Assembly: GCF_018334155.1 (NCBI RefSeq)
Contig: NZ_JAGXTP010000001.1
Location: 868,001 to 932,000, forward strand
Source: Devosia litorisediminis
GTDB taxonomy: Bacteria > Pseudomonadota > Alphaproteobacteria > Rhizobiales > Devosiaceae
Direction: 5' to 3'
Length of the DNA stretch: 64,000 bases
The notes below the pieces were generated by a model. It worked only from the letters and a program-made list of their open reading frames with translations, had not been told where the DNA came from and did not search any database. A program made the position numbers and the translations under genes. Of the stretch, positions 1 through 12,235 are shown piece by piece (the first letter of the stretch is position 1; every line of letters starts with the position of its first letter).

Positions 1-16
1 AAGGTAGCGTGACAAA

Positions 17-326
17 ATGCAAATTCTGACGGGCAATGAGCTGACTTCGGGCGGGACGGTCTATCTCGACGCCACAGGCCGGTGGGTCGAAGACCTGCAG
101 GCGGCGCATGTATTCGGGGCAGAAGAACTCGCCGAACGTGACGCTGCGATCGCCGCGACCAAGGGCACTGGCCGCATTGTCAGTGTCGAAATTGAAGACG
201 TAACACTTGATGGCGTGGTGCTTGTTCCCAAGCGTCTGCGCGAACGCATCCGGGCAGCGGGTCCCACCGCGCCTTTGACTTTGAACGGCGAGATCTACGA
301 CCGCCAGCATCTGGGTGAGGACGGTC

Positions 327-340
<14 letters not shown>
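17..340 (+). CDS. DUF2849 domain protein of the sulfite-reduction operon
   Basis: A 107-residue soluble protein that I recognise as the DUF2849 family, found in alphaproteobacteria immediately before the sulfite/nitrite reductase gene cysI. No catalytic motif is visible and its biochemical role is unknown to me. Its 3' end overlaps the start of cysI by 14 bases, which implies translational coupling. By analogy with other alphaproteobacteria a siroheme synthase gene (cysG) may lie just outside the window, but this cannot be seen here. The ATG follows closely on stop codons at the window edge, so it is probably an internal operon gene. Confidence 0.85.
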
Positions 341-1971
<1,631 letters not shown>

Positions 1972-1985
<14 letters not shown>

Positions 1986-3246
1986 AGCCGCCCACGTGCC
2001 TGCTGTCCACGACAAGCTGCGGGCACTGGGCATTCTGGCGCTCAATGGGATGTTCGACGAAATGGATGCGGTTGGCGTTTTGCGCCAGGCCGCAACCGAT
2101 GTGCTGCCCGGTGATCTGGCGATTGTTTCGTCGTTTGGCGCGGATTCGGCCGTGCTGCTGCATCTGGTGGCCCAGGTCGATCCGAGCCTGCCGGTCTATT
2201 TCCTGGAAACCGGCAAGCATTTCGTTGAAACGCTGGACTATGTCGAGACGCTGAAAAAGCATCTGGGACTGATCAATGTCCACGCGATCCATCCCAATTC
2301 CGAGGATGTTAAGCGCTTTGATCCGGCGGGCACGCTGTGGGAAACCGATCCAGACAGCTGCTGCCATATTCGCAAGACCGAGCCGCTGGAGCCCATCACC
2401 GAGCAATATGCCGGCTGGGTGACAGGTCGGAAGCGCTTTCAGACCAAGGAACGCGGTGTGCTGCCGCATTTCGAGCTGACAAGCGATGACCGCATCAAGG
2501 TCAACCCGCTGGCCTATTTCAGCGATGCTGACGTCAATCAATACAAGATCGAGCATGCCTTGCCCGAGCACCCGCTGTTCGCTAAGGGCTACAAATCAAT
2601 CGGTTGCGCGCCCTGCACCTCGGTGGTTGCCGAGGGTGAGGATCCGCGTGCCGGACGCTGGCGCGGCCTCAACAAGCAAGAGTGCGGTATCCATTTCGAT
2701 TTCAACGGAGCGATTGCCTCTCCCATGACAGCTTCCAAGCGACATACCCTCTGGAAGGACGGCGCCTTCATGGCTGACCCGTTCCGTGCCTGGAGCGAAG
2801 AGAGCGATGCAGCAACGGCCAGCTATACCCATGTGCCGCTGCCCGTGTTTGTTGCCAATCGTGATGCGTTCCTGGCCAACCCGCACCCTCTTGGGCTGCA
2901 GGTGTCACCTGGCGATCGGATCGAGGATGTCGAAGCTGATCTGGGGCGCTTTGCCTCGATTGCCATCACGTTCCCTGCCTTCACAGACGGTCGCGGCTAT
3001 TCAACAGCACGTCTGCTAACTGAACGCTACCAGTACGCTAACGAGATCCGGGCTGTTGGTGACGTGTTGCAGGACCAGATTCCGCTGATGCGCCGCTGCG
3101 GGGTCAATGCGCTGGTGGTGACACACGAACCCACACGCGACGCCCTGGTGGAAAACCGGCTTCCCGAAGTTGGCATTTTCTACCAACCTGTTGGCACTGC
3201 AGAGGTGCCAGTCGGTACGCGCCCCTTCCTTCGCCGCGTCTCCTGA
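1972..3246 (+). CDS. cysH: APS reductase CysH fused to a C-terminal DUF934 domain
   Basis: A 424-residue protein. Residues 1 to about 250 are a CysH reductase that makes sulfite from adenylyl sulfate. The cysteine pairs C130-C131 and C212-x2-C215 mark an iron-sulfur APS reductase rather than a PAPS reductase, and KQECGIHF (C238) is the catalytic C-terminal motif. From about residue 257 the chain continues without interruption into a DUF934 domain (FPAFTDGRGYSTARLL, then GDVLQDQI), which in many proteobacteria is a separate gene beside cysH. The start ATG has a GGAGG ribosome site 7 bases upstream and lies inside the end of cysI. DUF934 has no established reaction that I know of; its context suggests an accessory role in sulfite reduction. 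Confidence 0.93.
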
Positions 3247-3288
3247 TATAAGCGGAGCTTGGTGGTCAGGGTTTACCACCAGGCATGA

Positions 3289-4364
<1,076 letters not shown>

Positions 4365-4365
<1 letters not shown>

Positions 4366-4685
4366 TGAAAATCCACGTCACTGACCAGGCTGGTGAGCAG
4401 CACGAGCTCGAAGGGCTCGAGGGCTGGCGGGTGATGGAAGTCATTCGTGACTGGGGCCTAAACATCAAGGCCGAGTGCGGTGGCGCGCTGAGTTGTGCCA
4501 CCTGTCATGTCTTTGTCGACAAGGACTGGACCGAGATTGTCGGTTCGCCCAGCGACGAGGAAGAGGATATGCTCGACAGTGTCGGTGACGTCCGCGAGAA
4601 TTCCCGCCTGAGCTGTCAGATCCTGATGAGTGACGCACTTGATGGTCTCAAGCTCACGCTCGCACCGAGCGCGGCCAAGGACTGA
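4365..4685 (+). CDS. 2Fe-2S ferredoxin, adrenodoxin type
   Basis: A 106-residue small electron carrier. Cluster ligands are C38, C44, C47 and C84, the C-x5-C-x2-C-n-C spacing of vertebrate-type or Isc-type ferredoxins. The protein is rich in acidic residues, as is usual for this family. It is coupled by a TGATG junction to the upstream reductase, so the two are very likely made together. Likely partners are that reductase on one side and sulfite reductase CysI on the other. A role in iron-sulfur assembly or another hydroxylase cannot be excluded. Confidence 0.9.
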
Positions 4686-4781
4686 GCTAGCGTTCAATTT
4701 CTGTTCGTCGGGTTCGAGAAGTTTAACCTCTATCGGCTAGTGTGATCATAGCGTCGCCCTGGTTTTTTAGAGCGTAATTAT

Positions 4782-5546
4782 ATGACCGCGAATAGTTGTG
4801 CCGGGTGTCGCAATGCCGACGCCAACTCGTTTGAAATTCCCTTCACCATGGCTTTTCAGCCCATAGTGGACGTCTCGGCCAATCGGGTCTGGGGCTATGA
4901 GGCGCTCGTGCGCGGCCTTGCGGGCGAGAGCGCTTTCGACGTGCTTGGTCAGGTAACCGAGAAGAACCGCTACGCATTTGATCAGGCCTGCCGGGTCAAG
5001 GCGATCGAGCTGGCCGGCACACGCATCGGCGATGTTGACGCCAAGCTGAGCATCAATTTCATGCCCAATGCGGTTTACGAGCCCAAGGCCTGTATTCGCG
5101 CAACGCTGGAAGCTGCATCGCGCATGCAGTTTGATACGCGGCGCCTGATGTTCGAATTCACAGAGAATGAACGCATGGATGATGTTGGCCATATCGGGCA
5201 CATCGTTTCCGAGTATCGCCGCATGGGTTTCACGACCGCGCTGGACGATTTTGGAGCCGGCTATGCCGGGCTGTCACTGCTGGCCAAGTTCCAAACCGAT
5301 CTGATCAAGATCGATATGGAGCTGCTGCGTGGCGTCGATACCTCCCCGGTCAAGCAAACCATTATTCGCGGACTTGTCGGCATGGCTGGTGAGCTTGGCA
5401 TCACCCTGCTGGCCGAAGGCGTCGAGACAGAGGCGGAACTGACCATCCTCAGGGCCGCCGGCATCAAGCTGTTTCAGGGATACTATTTTGCCCGGCCACA
5501 GGTGGAGGCCTTCCAGACCATGACCGATATGGCGCTGGCAGCTTAG
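4782..5546 (+). CDS. Stand-alone EAL-domain c-di-GMP phosphodiesterase
   Basis: A 254-residue cytoplasmic protein consisting almost entirely of one EAL domain, with no GGDEF or transmembrane part. Catalytic and metal-binding positions look intact: YEALVRG at 39-45, N92, E125 and E128 (EFTE), DDFGAG at 155-160, K176 and E215 (AEGVE). It is therefore expected to hydrolyse cyclic di-GMP to pGpG. The first ten residues contain a CAGC motif that could bind metal or act as a redox pair, which is speculative. It is followed convergently by the YcjF-like gene, with a 4-base overlap of the 3' ends. Confidence 0.9.
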   Translation: MTANSCAGCRNADANSFEIPFTMAFQPIVDVSANRVWGYEALVRGLAGESAFDVLGQVTEKNRYAFDQACRVKAIELAGTRIGDVDAKLSINFMPNAVYEPKACIRATLEAASRMQFDTRRLMFEFTENERMDDVGHIGHIVSEYRRMGFTTALDDFGAGYAGLSLLAKFQTDLIKIDMELLRGVDTSPVKQTIIRGLVGMAGELGITLLAEGVETEAELTILRAAGIKLFQGYYFARPQVEAFQTMTDMALAA

Positions 5547-6565
5547 GGCGCCTTGGCGTTGTCGCTGGCAAGCTTGGTCAGTTCGGGGATAAAGTCGCGC
5601 ACCATGGGTTGCGGCTGGGTCTCAAAGGGCAGGGGGCGGACAACGCGCATGGCGGCAATGCCAACGCGTACCGTCATCAAACCATTGACCACCCCTTCGC
5701 CGAGGCGGGCTGACAGCTTTGCCGCCAGACCCTGCCCAACCAATTGCTCGACCAGCCCATCTGTGAGCACCAGCCCGCCTGTGACGGCCAGATGGGTCAG
5801 AATGGTGCCCGTTAGCCTCCAGAAGCCAAAGAAGCCGGGACGGGCGCCGTAGAGCGCCGCAATAGCCCCTGCGAGCCGGACGCTCTCATAGATCACGAAT
5901 GCAATGTCGACCAAGGCTCGTGGTGAGACCGCGGTGACCAGCGCTACTCGTCGTGCCGACGCCGCAGTCAGCGTCTTGGCGCGCGCGTCCAGTGGTGCCA
6001 TCAGATTGCGCTCGGCCAGCGCCACAATTTCTTGCCCATCGAACAGGTGCGGCAGATGGTCGGCAACATCCTGACGCGCTCTGGCCTGATCAGGGCGAGC
6101 GGCGTAAATGCCAAGCAGCTTGTCCACCACAAGCTTGGCGCGGCGCTGGTCGTTATCGGCGGTCGCCCGCGCCGCATCGCGCTTGAGCGCGTCCAGCATA
6201 TGCAGTCGCCGAAGGGCAAAGACTTCACGGGTAGCCAAGGCGATCACTGCGACAACAAAGGCGGCGAGCACGCTCAGGCCGACCCAGCCCAGCCATGGGT
6301 TGGCGGCAAACAGATCCCGGATCAGACGGTCTGCCGCCAGACCCAGACCCGCCGAGACCAGGATGCCACTGCTGGCCCAGGCGAGGCGGCCCCACCAGCT
6401 CATGCGTTTGGGTGGTGGCGCGACAAGCGTTTCCTCGGGCTCACTATCAAAAGGCGTATCGGTCCGGTCCACGGCTGTGGGGGCAAAGGCACGCGGCGCG
6501 CGGACGATTGGGGTTTCATCGGCCTTGTCTGGCGTTACGGTCGGGCGTGCGATAGGGCGTTTCAT
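5543..6565 (-). CDS. YcjF / TIGR01620 family membrane protein
   Basis: A 340-residue inner-membrane protein with a proline- and charge-rich cytoplasmic N-terminus (1 to about 55), two hydrophobic segments near 62-80 and 92-113, and a further hydrophobic C-terminal region typical of the TIGR01620/DUF697 family. It is the usual partner of YcjX, and the two genes overlap by 4 bases here. The function of the pair is not established; a link to envelope stress is suggested for enterobacterial relatives. Nothing unusual is seen. Confidence 0.85.
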   Translation of the reverse strand: MKRPIARPTVTPDKADETPIVRAPRAFAPTAVDRTDTPFDSEPEETLVAPPPKRMSWWGRLAWASSGILVSAGLGLAADRLIRDLFAANPWLGWVGLSVLAAFVVAVIALATREVFALRRLHMLDALKRDAARATADNDQRRAKLVVDKLLGIYAARPDQARARQDVADHLPHLFDGQEIVALAERNLMAPLDARAKTLTAASARRVALVTAVSPRALVDIAFVIYESVRLAGAIAALYGARPGFFGFWRLTGTILTHLAVTGGLVLTDGLVEQLVGQGLAAKLSARLGEGVVNGLMTVRVGIAAMRVVRPLPFETQPQPMVRDFIPELTKLASDNAKAP

Positions 6566-8013
6566 GCGAGCCAGTCTCCCACCAGATAGTCGAGGGCGCG
6601 GTCAAACCGGATATGGGGCAGAACCACATCGCCACTAGCATTGCGATCCAGTTCTTGCGGCGGGGTAAAGCGCAGGAAATTCAGTGCGACCGGGTTGCCG
6701 TCCTCGAACAATGAGTCAGGCCGTTCTGGTAAGTCGCCGGGAAACAGGGCGATTTCGGTTTTTCCGTCATAGGTCATGCCGTCCAGTTTCTCGCCCTCAA
6801 TGGGCGTGCCAACGATAGCGTTGAGCGTCTGGCCGCCCTCTGAGATCGATCCTTCATGGGTGGCCCGGATACCTGCGAGCGCCATGGACCGGGTGTCCGT
6901 ACCAGCAAAGCGCGCGCGTTTAGTCGCGTTGGACACAAGGCGATTGAGAATGGCCTGCAGCCGGTCATGGCTGGTGTGGTGCACATGGTCGGCTTTGGTC
7001 GCGGCAAACAGGATGCGGTCGATGCGTCGGGCAAAGGGGCGTAGCAGGGGATTGGTTTCGCCTTGCCGGAAGCAGGACAATACGGAGGTCAATGCCGTTT
7101 CGAGATCTGCCACGGCGGCTGGGCCGGCGTTGAGCGCGCGCAGGGTGTCTACCAGCACGATCTGGCGATCAAGGCGCGCGAAGTGGTCGCGGAAGAACGG
7201 GCGCACCACTTGCGCCTTATAGGCCTCGAAACGATGCTCAAGCATAGCGTAGAGGCTTGTGCTGCGCGGGGTGTGGCTGGGAGCGGGCAGGGGCGCAAAG
7301 GTCAGCGCGGGTGATCCCTCAAGATCGCCGGGGAGCAGAAAGCGTCCGGGGGGCAAGGTGGAGAGGGCACCATGTTCGCGACTGCGGCGCAGATAGTCTG
7401 TGAAGGCGGTGGCCAGTCGCTCTGCGTCGGGGTCATTGGCTTCTGCCAGCGGGTCAATAGCGGCAAGTTGATCGAGGAACGGGGTGGCCTCTTTGCCCGA
7501 ACCGGGGCGACGGGCCCGTTCAAGCGCCTCGGCGCTCCACTCAGCGAAGCTGAGCCCGAGCAATGGCAGGTCGAGCAGCCATTCGCCGGGGTAATCGACA
7601 ATGTCGAGATTGAGCGTGGAGGGACCACGCAGGCTTGAGTACCAGTTTCTGGACTGAAATTTGAGCACGATGCGCAGCTGGGATATTCGCCGGGTCCCTT
7701 CGGGCCAGGCCGGGTGCTTGCCGGTCAGGGCGTCCAGATGCTGCTCGTAGGTAAAGCGCGGAATTGTAGCGTCAGGGTATTCGGCCAGTCGCGCTCCGAT
7801 GAAACGGCCTTCAGCCAACGGCGTGAAGCCAGGCATACGGCCGCCGGTCAGCAGATTATGCACAAGGGCCGTGATGAAAATGGTTTTGCCAGCGCGGCTC
7901 AGCCCTGTAACGCCAAGCCGCAATGTGGGGGTAAATGCCCCGGTCGCGGCATCGGCCATATTGGACAGGGCAATGCCCAGTTCGTCGACGATGGTCGTTG
8001 GAGTTTGGGGCAC
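6562..8013 (-). CDS. YcjX family GTP/ATP-binding protein (DUF463)
   Basis: A 483-residue P-loop protein. GLSRAGKT at 37-44 is the Walker A motif, preceded by LGVT, and DIVDYPGEW is a likely switch region, matching the YcjX/DUF463 family. It has no membrane segment of its own and is presumably recruited by the YcjF-like membrane protein encoded directly downstream. It is transcribed divergently from the glycosyltransferase gene across 175 bases. The physiological role is unknown; stress-inducible NTPase is the best general description. Confidence 0.88.
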   Translation of the reverse strand: MPQTPTTIVDELGIALSNMADAATGAFTPTLRLGVTGLSRAGKTIFITALVHNLLTGGRMPGFTPLAEGRFIGARLAEYPDATIPRFTYEQHLDALTGKHPAWPEGTRRISQLRIVLKFQSRNWYSSLRGPSTLNLDIVDYPGEWLLDLPLLGLSFAEWSAEALERARRPGSGKEATPFLDQLAAIDPLAEANDPDAERLATAFTDYLRRSREHGALSTLPPGRFLLPGDLEGSPALTFAPLPAPSHTPRSTSLYAMLEHRFEAYKAQVVRPFFRDHFARLDRQIVLVDTLRALNAGPAAVADLETALTSVLSCFRQGETNPLLRPFARRIDRILFAATKADHVHHTSHDRLQAILNRLVSNATKRARFAGTDTRSMALAGIRATHEGSISEGGQTLNAIVGTPIEGEKLDGMTYDGKTEIALFPGDLPERPDSLFEDGNPVALNFLRFTPPQELDRNASGDVVLPHIRFDRALDYLVGDWLA

Positions 8014-8188
8014 GCGCTACTCTTTCAATGCACTGGAAAGATAGGGATTCGTAGCGCACGTTCAAGCGCTGATGGATAGGCACAGAGTGCGTGCGCATCT
8101 TGTGAGATTGTTAAATTCCCCTGCGGTATTCTGCGGGCTTGTTTTTGTATCCAGAGCGTAGCAGTGGCGGCGCCAAAGTGTTGTTGTC

Positions 8189-10117
8189 ATGCGTAATTCT
8201 GCTCTTGCCCAGATAGATCCCCAAAGTTCGCGTTCCAATGACTCCTCATCGGCTCTGCAACTGGCTGTTGCTGAGCATCTTGTGCAGTTGGGGTGTTTGT
8301 CAGTTTTGGATCTGGCAGAAGCGACAAGACAGAGCGCTGAATGGGGGCACGGGCTATCCCACGTACTGATAGCTGGCGGCCATGTCCGTCGCATACAGTA
8401 CTATCAGGCGCTGGCAGACGTGTCCGGTGTACCGTTCGTCAACCTGCTCGAACTGCCAAGCGATCCGAGCGTGGTCGAGGCCGCAGACAGGTTCGATTAC
8501 ACCGAGCGCAATGTCACGCCCTGGCGCATGAATGGGGGACGGATGCTGGTGGCGACCACTAGCATTACTGATGAAGTACGCGCCTGGGCCTGGTCGCGAT
8601 ACGGCGACGCCTATGACTTTGTGATCACCTCGCCCTACGACATTCTGTGGCAGACACAGACACTGTTTCGTGATCATGACAGCCACAAGGCGCGTGAAGG
8701 TCTCTATGAGTGGAAGCCGCAGCATTCGGCCAAATTCACCGTTACCAAGGCACAGAAAGTAACAGTGCTCATCTGCCTGGTCGGGTTGGTTCTGGCGCTT
8801 GTCATTGCGCTGCTGCCAACCGCGATCGCGCTGATGTCAGCGGCGACGGCCCTTTACACGCTGACCTTCGTTTTCAAGTTCATTTTGACTTGGGTGGGCG
8901 CGAGCCGACGGGCGGATATCGCGATCTCCGACGAGGCAGTGGCCAGTCTGGTGGACCGCGATTTGCCGGTCTACACCGTGCTGGTGCCGATGTATCGCGA
9001 AGCGCGGGTCTTGCCGCTGCTCGCTCAGGCGCTCAAGGGGTTAGACTATCCTGCCTCCAAGCTCGAGGTGAAGCTGGTCCTGGAAGAGGACGATGATGAA
9101 ACCATCAGCGCGGCCAAAGAGCTGGATCTGCCCGGCAATTTCGAAATCATTCGCGTGCCGCCAAGCCAGCCCAAGACCAAGCCGAAGGCCTGCAATTACG
9201 CGCTGCAGTTTTGCCGTGGTGAATATCTGACGATCTATGATGCCGAGGATCAGCCGGAGCCGGATCAGCTGAAAAAGGCCGTGCTTGCGTTTCAGACGGC
9301 CGAGGACAGTCTGGTCTGCGTGCAGGCGCGCTTGAACTATTTCAACCGCGGTGAGAACTGGCTGACCAAAATGTTCACGCTGGAATATTCCCAGTGGTTC
9401 GACTTCCTGCTGCCCGGGCTGGACGCTCTCAACGTTCCGATTCCATTGGGCGGGACATCCAACCACTTCAAGCTGGCAGCACTGCGTCAGGTCAATGGCT
9501 GGGACCCCTATAATGTAACCGAGGATGCCGATCTGGGTATTCGTCTGGCTCAGGAAGGGTTCACCGTAGGCGTGATCAACTCCACGACCTATGAAGAGGC
9601 CAATGGGGTGATGTCGAGCTGGGTCAAGCAGCGCAGCCGCTGGATCAAGGGCTATATGCAGACCTGGCTGGTGCATATGCGCGATCCGGTTCACCTCTAT
9701 CGCTCGATCGGCCCGGTGGGGTTTTTCAGCTTCCACTTTTTCATCGGCGCACCGGCATTTACTGTGCTGCTCAATCCGATCCTATGGGCCATTACACTGT
9801 TGATGTATGGCGCCAAGCTTGAGCCGTTTGGCTGGCTGTTTGTCGAGCCGTTCGGCACGCTGGCGCTGTTCAATCTCGTCGTCGGTAATCTGTTTCTGGT
9901 CTATTTCGGCGTCGTGGCGGCGCTCAAGCGTCGCTATTACGATCTGGTCGTGGTGGGCCTGACGCTACCCTTTTACTGGGTGCTGCACTCAGTCGCCGGC
10001 TACAAGGCGCTCAAGCAACTGATCACCAATCCCCATTACTGGGAGAAAACCGAGCACGGTACATCCTCGTTCACGCAGGCCAAGCTGGACGACGCACAGA
10101 AGAAGCGTGCCACATGA
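8189..10117 (+). CDS. Membrane family 2 glycosyltransferase with N-terminal MshEN-like domain
   Basis: A 642-residue protein. Residues about 22-100 resemble the N-terminal domain of type II secretion ATPases (MshEN type, some of which bind c-di-GMP). Two membrane helices follow at about 190-235, then a processive GT-2 catalytic domain: an acidic EEDDDE cluster near 299-304, DAED at 351-354, TED at 444-446 and QRSRW at 481-485, the Q-x2-R-W signature of cellulose- and hyaluronan-type synthases. More helices close the C-terminus. It probably polymerises and exports a surface polysaccharide; the sugar cannot be told from sequence. The downstream membrane gene overlaps by 4 bases. Confidence 0.85.
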   Translation: MRNSALAQIDPQSSRSNDSSSALQLAVAEHLVQLGCLSVLDLAEATRQSAEWGHGLSHVLIAGGHVRRIQYYQALADVSGVPFVNLLELPSDPSVVEAADRFDYTERNVTPWRMNGGRMLVATTSITDEVRAWAWSRYGDAYDFVITSPYDILWQTQTLFRDHDSHKAREGLYEWKPQHSAKFTVTKAQKVTVLICLVGLVLALVIALLPTAIALMSAATALYTLTFVFKFILTWVGASRRADIAISDEAVASLVDRDLPVYTVLVPMYREARVLPLLAQALKGLDYPASKLEVKLVLEEDDDETISAAKELDLPGNFEIIRVPPSQPKTKPKACNYALQFCRGEYLTIYDAEDQPEPDQLKKAVLAFQTAEDSLVCVQARLNYFNRGENWLTKMFTLEYSQWFDFLLPGLDALNVPIPLGGTSNHFKLAALRQVNGWDPYNVTEDADLGIRLAQEGFTVGVINSTTYEEANGVMSSWVKQRSRWIKGYMQTWLVHMRDPVHLYRSIGPVGFFSFHFFIGAPAFTVLLNPILWAITLLMYGAKLEPFGWLFVEPFGTLALFNLVVGNLFLVYFGVVAALKRRYYDLVVVGLTLPFYWVLHSVAGYKALKQLITNPHYWEKTEHGTSSFTQAKLDDAQKKRAT

Positions 10118-11235
10118 GTGCGATGTCAGCATCATTGCCGCGTATCGTGCCTAAGAAGACATGGGTCCGTCCCGCTGCGATCGGTCTGCTGACCGCTATG
10201 GTCCTGTTGCTGCTGGGTGGCAATCTGGCAGGTAATGGGGCACTCGAGCGTTCGGTTGCCGCCCAGGACATGCTGTTGCGATGGGAGCAGGGGAGCCTGC
10301 TGCAGGGACTGATTGACTGGCTGGCAGGCTGGTTTATCGGCGTTGTTGACCAACGGACCGCGCTGGCGCTGATCTACATCACCGTGGCCGCGGTCGGCGC
10401 AGCCGCGCTGTTCCGCCAACTGCGTACCAGTGACTGGCCTCTGGTGCCCGCCGTGCTGGCACTCCTGCTGGTGGTGTCGCATCCCATGCTCCTGCAAACC
10501 GTCACGACGGCGGGGCCTGAATTTCTGATAGTCATCGCGACGGCGCTGCTTATTCCCGGACGACGGGGACTTGAGGCCGTCGGCGACGCGCAGTCGGTCA
10601 TCAATTACGGGCTTATCCTGCCGCTTTTGCTGATGGCGGGGCCGTCGCTGGCAGCGCTCATTCCATTTTTACTGCTGGCTGTACCGCTGAGCGATCCAGA
10701 AGCGCGTCGCCGGCCCAGAGCCTTTCTGGCCATGTTGCTGGTGGGGATTGTCCCGGTGCTGATCATCGTGTTGGGGGTGATCGTTATTGCAGCGCGGAGC
10801 GGTATCGGACCCGGAGCCCTGATCGCGCCATTCATGCGGGCCTTTGAGGCGCAACAGTCGCCGCTCATGGGCCCAGTTGCGCTAATGGCGCTCAGCGCGC
10901 CTGTGGGGTTCGCTGTCTTGTTGCATGCGGTTATTCCGGATCGTCGCCGCAAGGTTTTCACAAGCGCCATGGTGGCGGTGGTGCCGCTCTATCTGGCGGT
11001 TGGCAACAGCCTTTTTGCCTTCAATCTGTCGCCGTGGCTGCCAGCAGTCGCTCTTATGGCGGCCGCTTTGGGCTGGCTGGCTGCAACGCGTATCCGGTCC
11101 TGGATGCACTGGCTCGTGTTGCTGCTGCTGCTGGCGGGGTCGGCGGCAAGCTGGTGGCTTGCACCACACTGGTCGCAGCCGGGCTGGCTGGACGGGCTGA
11201 TGCCCATCCAGCTGTTCGGGTGGCAGGTCGGCTAA
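10114..11235 (+). CDS. Polytopic membrane protein paired with the glycosyltransferase
   Basis: A 373-residue very hydrophobic protein with roughly eight to ten predicted membrane segments, starting near residue 25. No enzymatic motif is recognised. Its ATG overlaps the glycosyltransferase stop (ATGA), so the two are co-translated, and a role in modifying or translocating the polysaccharide is a reasonable inference. Its 3' end overlaps convergently with metA by 4 bases. I do not recognise the family. Confidence 0.7.
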   Translation: MSAMSASLPRIVPKKTWVRPAAIGLLTAMVLLLLGGNLAGNGALERSVAAQDMLLRWEQGSLLQGLIDWLAGWFIGVVDQRTALALIYITVAAVGAAALFRQLRTSDWPLVPAVLALLLVVSHPMLLQTVTTAGPEFLIVIATALLIPGRRGLEAVGDAQSVINYGLILPLLLMAGPSLAALIPFLLLAVPLSDPEARRRPRAFLAMLLVGIVPVLIIVLGVIVIAARSGIGPGALIAPFMRAFEAQQSPLMGPVALMALSAPVGFAVLLHAVIPDRRRKVFTSAMVAVVPLYLAVGNSLFAFNLSPWLPAVALMAAALGWLAATRIRSWMHWLVLLLLLAGSAASWWLAPHWSQPGWLDGLMPIQLFGWQVG

Positions 11236-12164
11236 GCGCCAGTCTTGCTGGTTTCGTAGCCGATCTCGGCCATGTCGTACGGCGTGGTCTGGTAGATCTC
11301 ATTGATCCAGTTCTGGAACAAGAGATGCGCGTGGCTGCGCCAGCGGTTTTCCGGCGTGGCTGTAGTGTCGCCATTGGGAAACAGATTGGCCGGTGGCGGG
11401 GTTGTCAGACCTGCCGAAATGTCCCGATCATACTCGTCGGCAAGGGATCGATTGTCATATTCGAGATGGTTCAGGAAATGCACGGCCCGGTGTTTTTCAT
11501 CGCCCAGCATCGAGATGCCGATATCGGGATTATCGATGAGCACTTCGAGGTCCGGCCCCAGCGTGGTGCGGTCAATGTCGTTGTAGCGCGAGACCGGGAT
11601 CATCGGGCTGTCGGAAAAACCGCGCAGATAGGGCGAGCGGGTGTTAACGACCTCGTGCCGGAACACGCCAAATGCCTTCTCAGCCATGCGGTAACGCTTG
11701 GTGCCGTGGAAGTGGTGCAGTGCTGCCTGAGCGCCCCAGCAGATGAACATGGTATGGTGCACATTGGTCTGTGTCCAATCCATGATATCGAGCATTTCGG
11801 GCCAGTAACGCACCTCCTCAAAAGGGATGTTGGCAATGGGTGCACCGGTTACGATGAAGCCGTCGAACTTGCGGTTCCGGACCTCTTCCCAGGTGCTGTA
11901 GAAAGAGTTGAGATAGTCCTCGGGCGTGTTCTTGGACTGGTGTTCGGTGACCCGCACCAGAGTTAAATCTACCTGGAGTGGGGTGGAGCCGATTAACCGG
12001 GTGAACTGGGTCTCGGTGCGCTCCTTATTGGGCATCAAATTGAGCAGGCCGATTTCGAGCGGGCGAATATCCTGCCGCGCGGCGCGGCTGGAATCCATGA
12101 CATTGACGCCCTCGTCTTCGAGGGTTTTGCGGGCGGGCAGGTCGTCGGGAATTCGGATAGGCAT
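11232..12164 (-). CDS. metA: Homoserine O-acyltransferase MetA
   Basis: A 310-residue cytoplasmic enzyme that acylates L-homoserine in methionine synthesis. Family residues are present: K47 in LMPNKERTETQ, catalytic C142 in MFICWGAQAA, and H233/E235 in FLNHLEYD. The acyl-CoA specificity position after VTGAPI is alanine at residue 111, where I recall glycine in the E. coli succinyltransferase and glutamate in the Bacillus cereus acetyltransferase, so the donor cannot be assigned with confidence. AAGAGG upstream of the ATG is a plausible ribosome site. A 70-base gap separates it from the ATPase gene upstream. Confidence 0.93.
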   Translation of the reverse strand: MPIRIPDDLPARKTLEDEGVNVMDSSRAARQDIRPLEIGLLNLMPNKERTETQFTRLIGSTPLQVDLTLVRVTEHQSKNTPEDYLNSFYSTWEEVRNRKFDGFIVTGAPIANIPFEEVRYWPEMLDIMDWTQTNVHHTMFICWGAQAALHHFHGTKRYRMAEKAFGVFRHEVVNTRSPYLRGFSDSPMIPVSRYNDIDRTTLGPDLEVLIDNPDIGISMLGDEKHRAVHFLNHLEYDNRSLADEYDRDISAGLTTPPPANLFPNGDTTATPENRWRSHAHLLFQNWINEIYQTTPYDMAEIGYETSKTGA

Positions 12165-12208
12165 GGCAGCCTCTTAGCTGGCGATCATCACAATACGATT
12201 CAAGCGGG

Positions 12209-12235
12209 GCGCGCCTCCAAAAATGGAGAACGCGC
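12209..12235 (-). other. Hairpin between the ATPase gene and metA
   Basis: An interrupted inverted repeat: GCGCG and CTCCA on one side, AAAA loop, TGGAG and CGCGC on the other. It begins at the stop codon of the ATPase gene. There is no strong U-run, so it may be a weak terminator or part of the metA leader. Confidence 0.4.

Noticed and set aside
11034..11966. 310-codon plus-strand frame over metA
   Set aside because: Crosses the real end of the membrane gene and runs antisense through metA, which has its catalytic residues.
12165..12234. Intact SAM-II riboswitch upstream of metA
   Set aside because: Only fragments of the consensus are present, the spacing is about 7 bases short and the first stem is missing; kept as a low-interest finding, not a feature.
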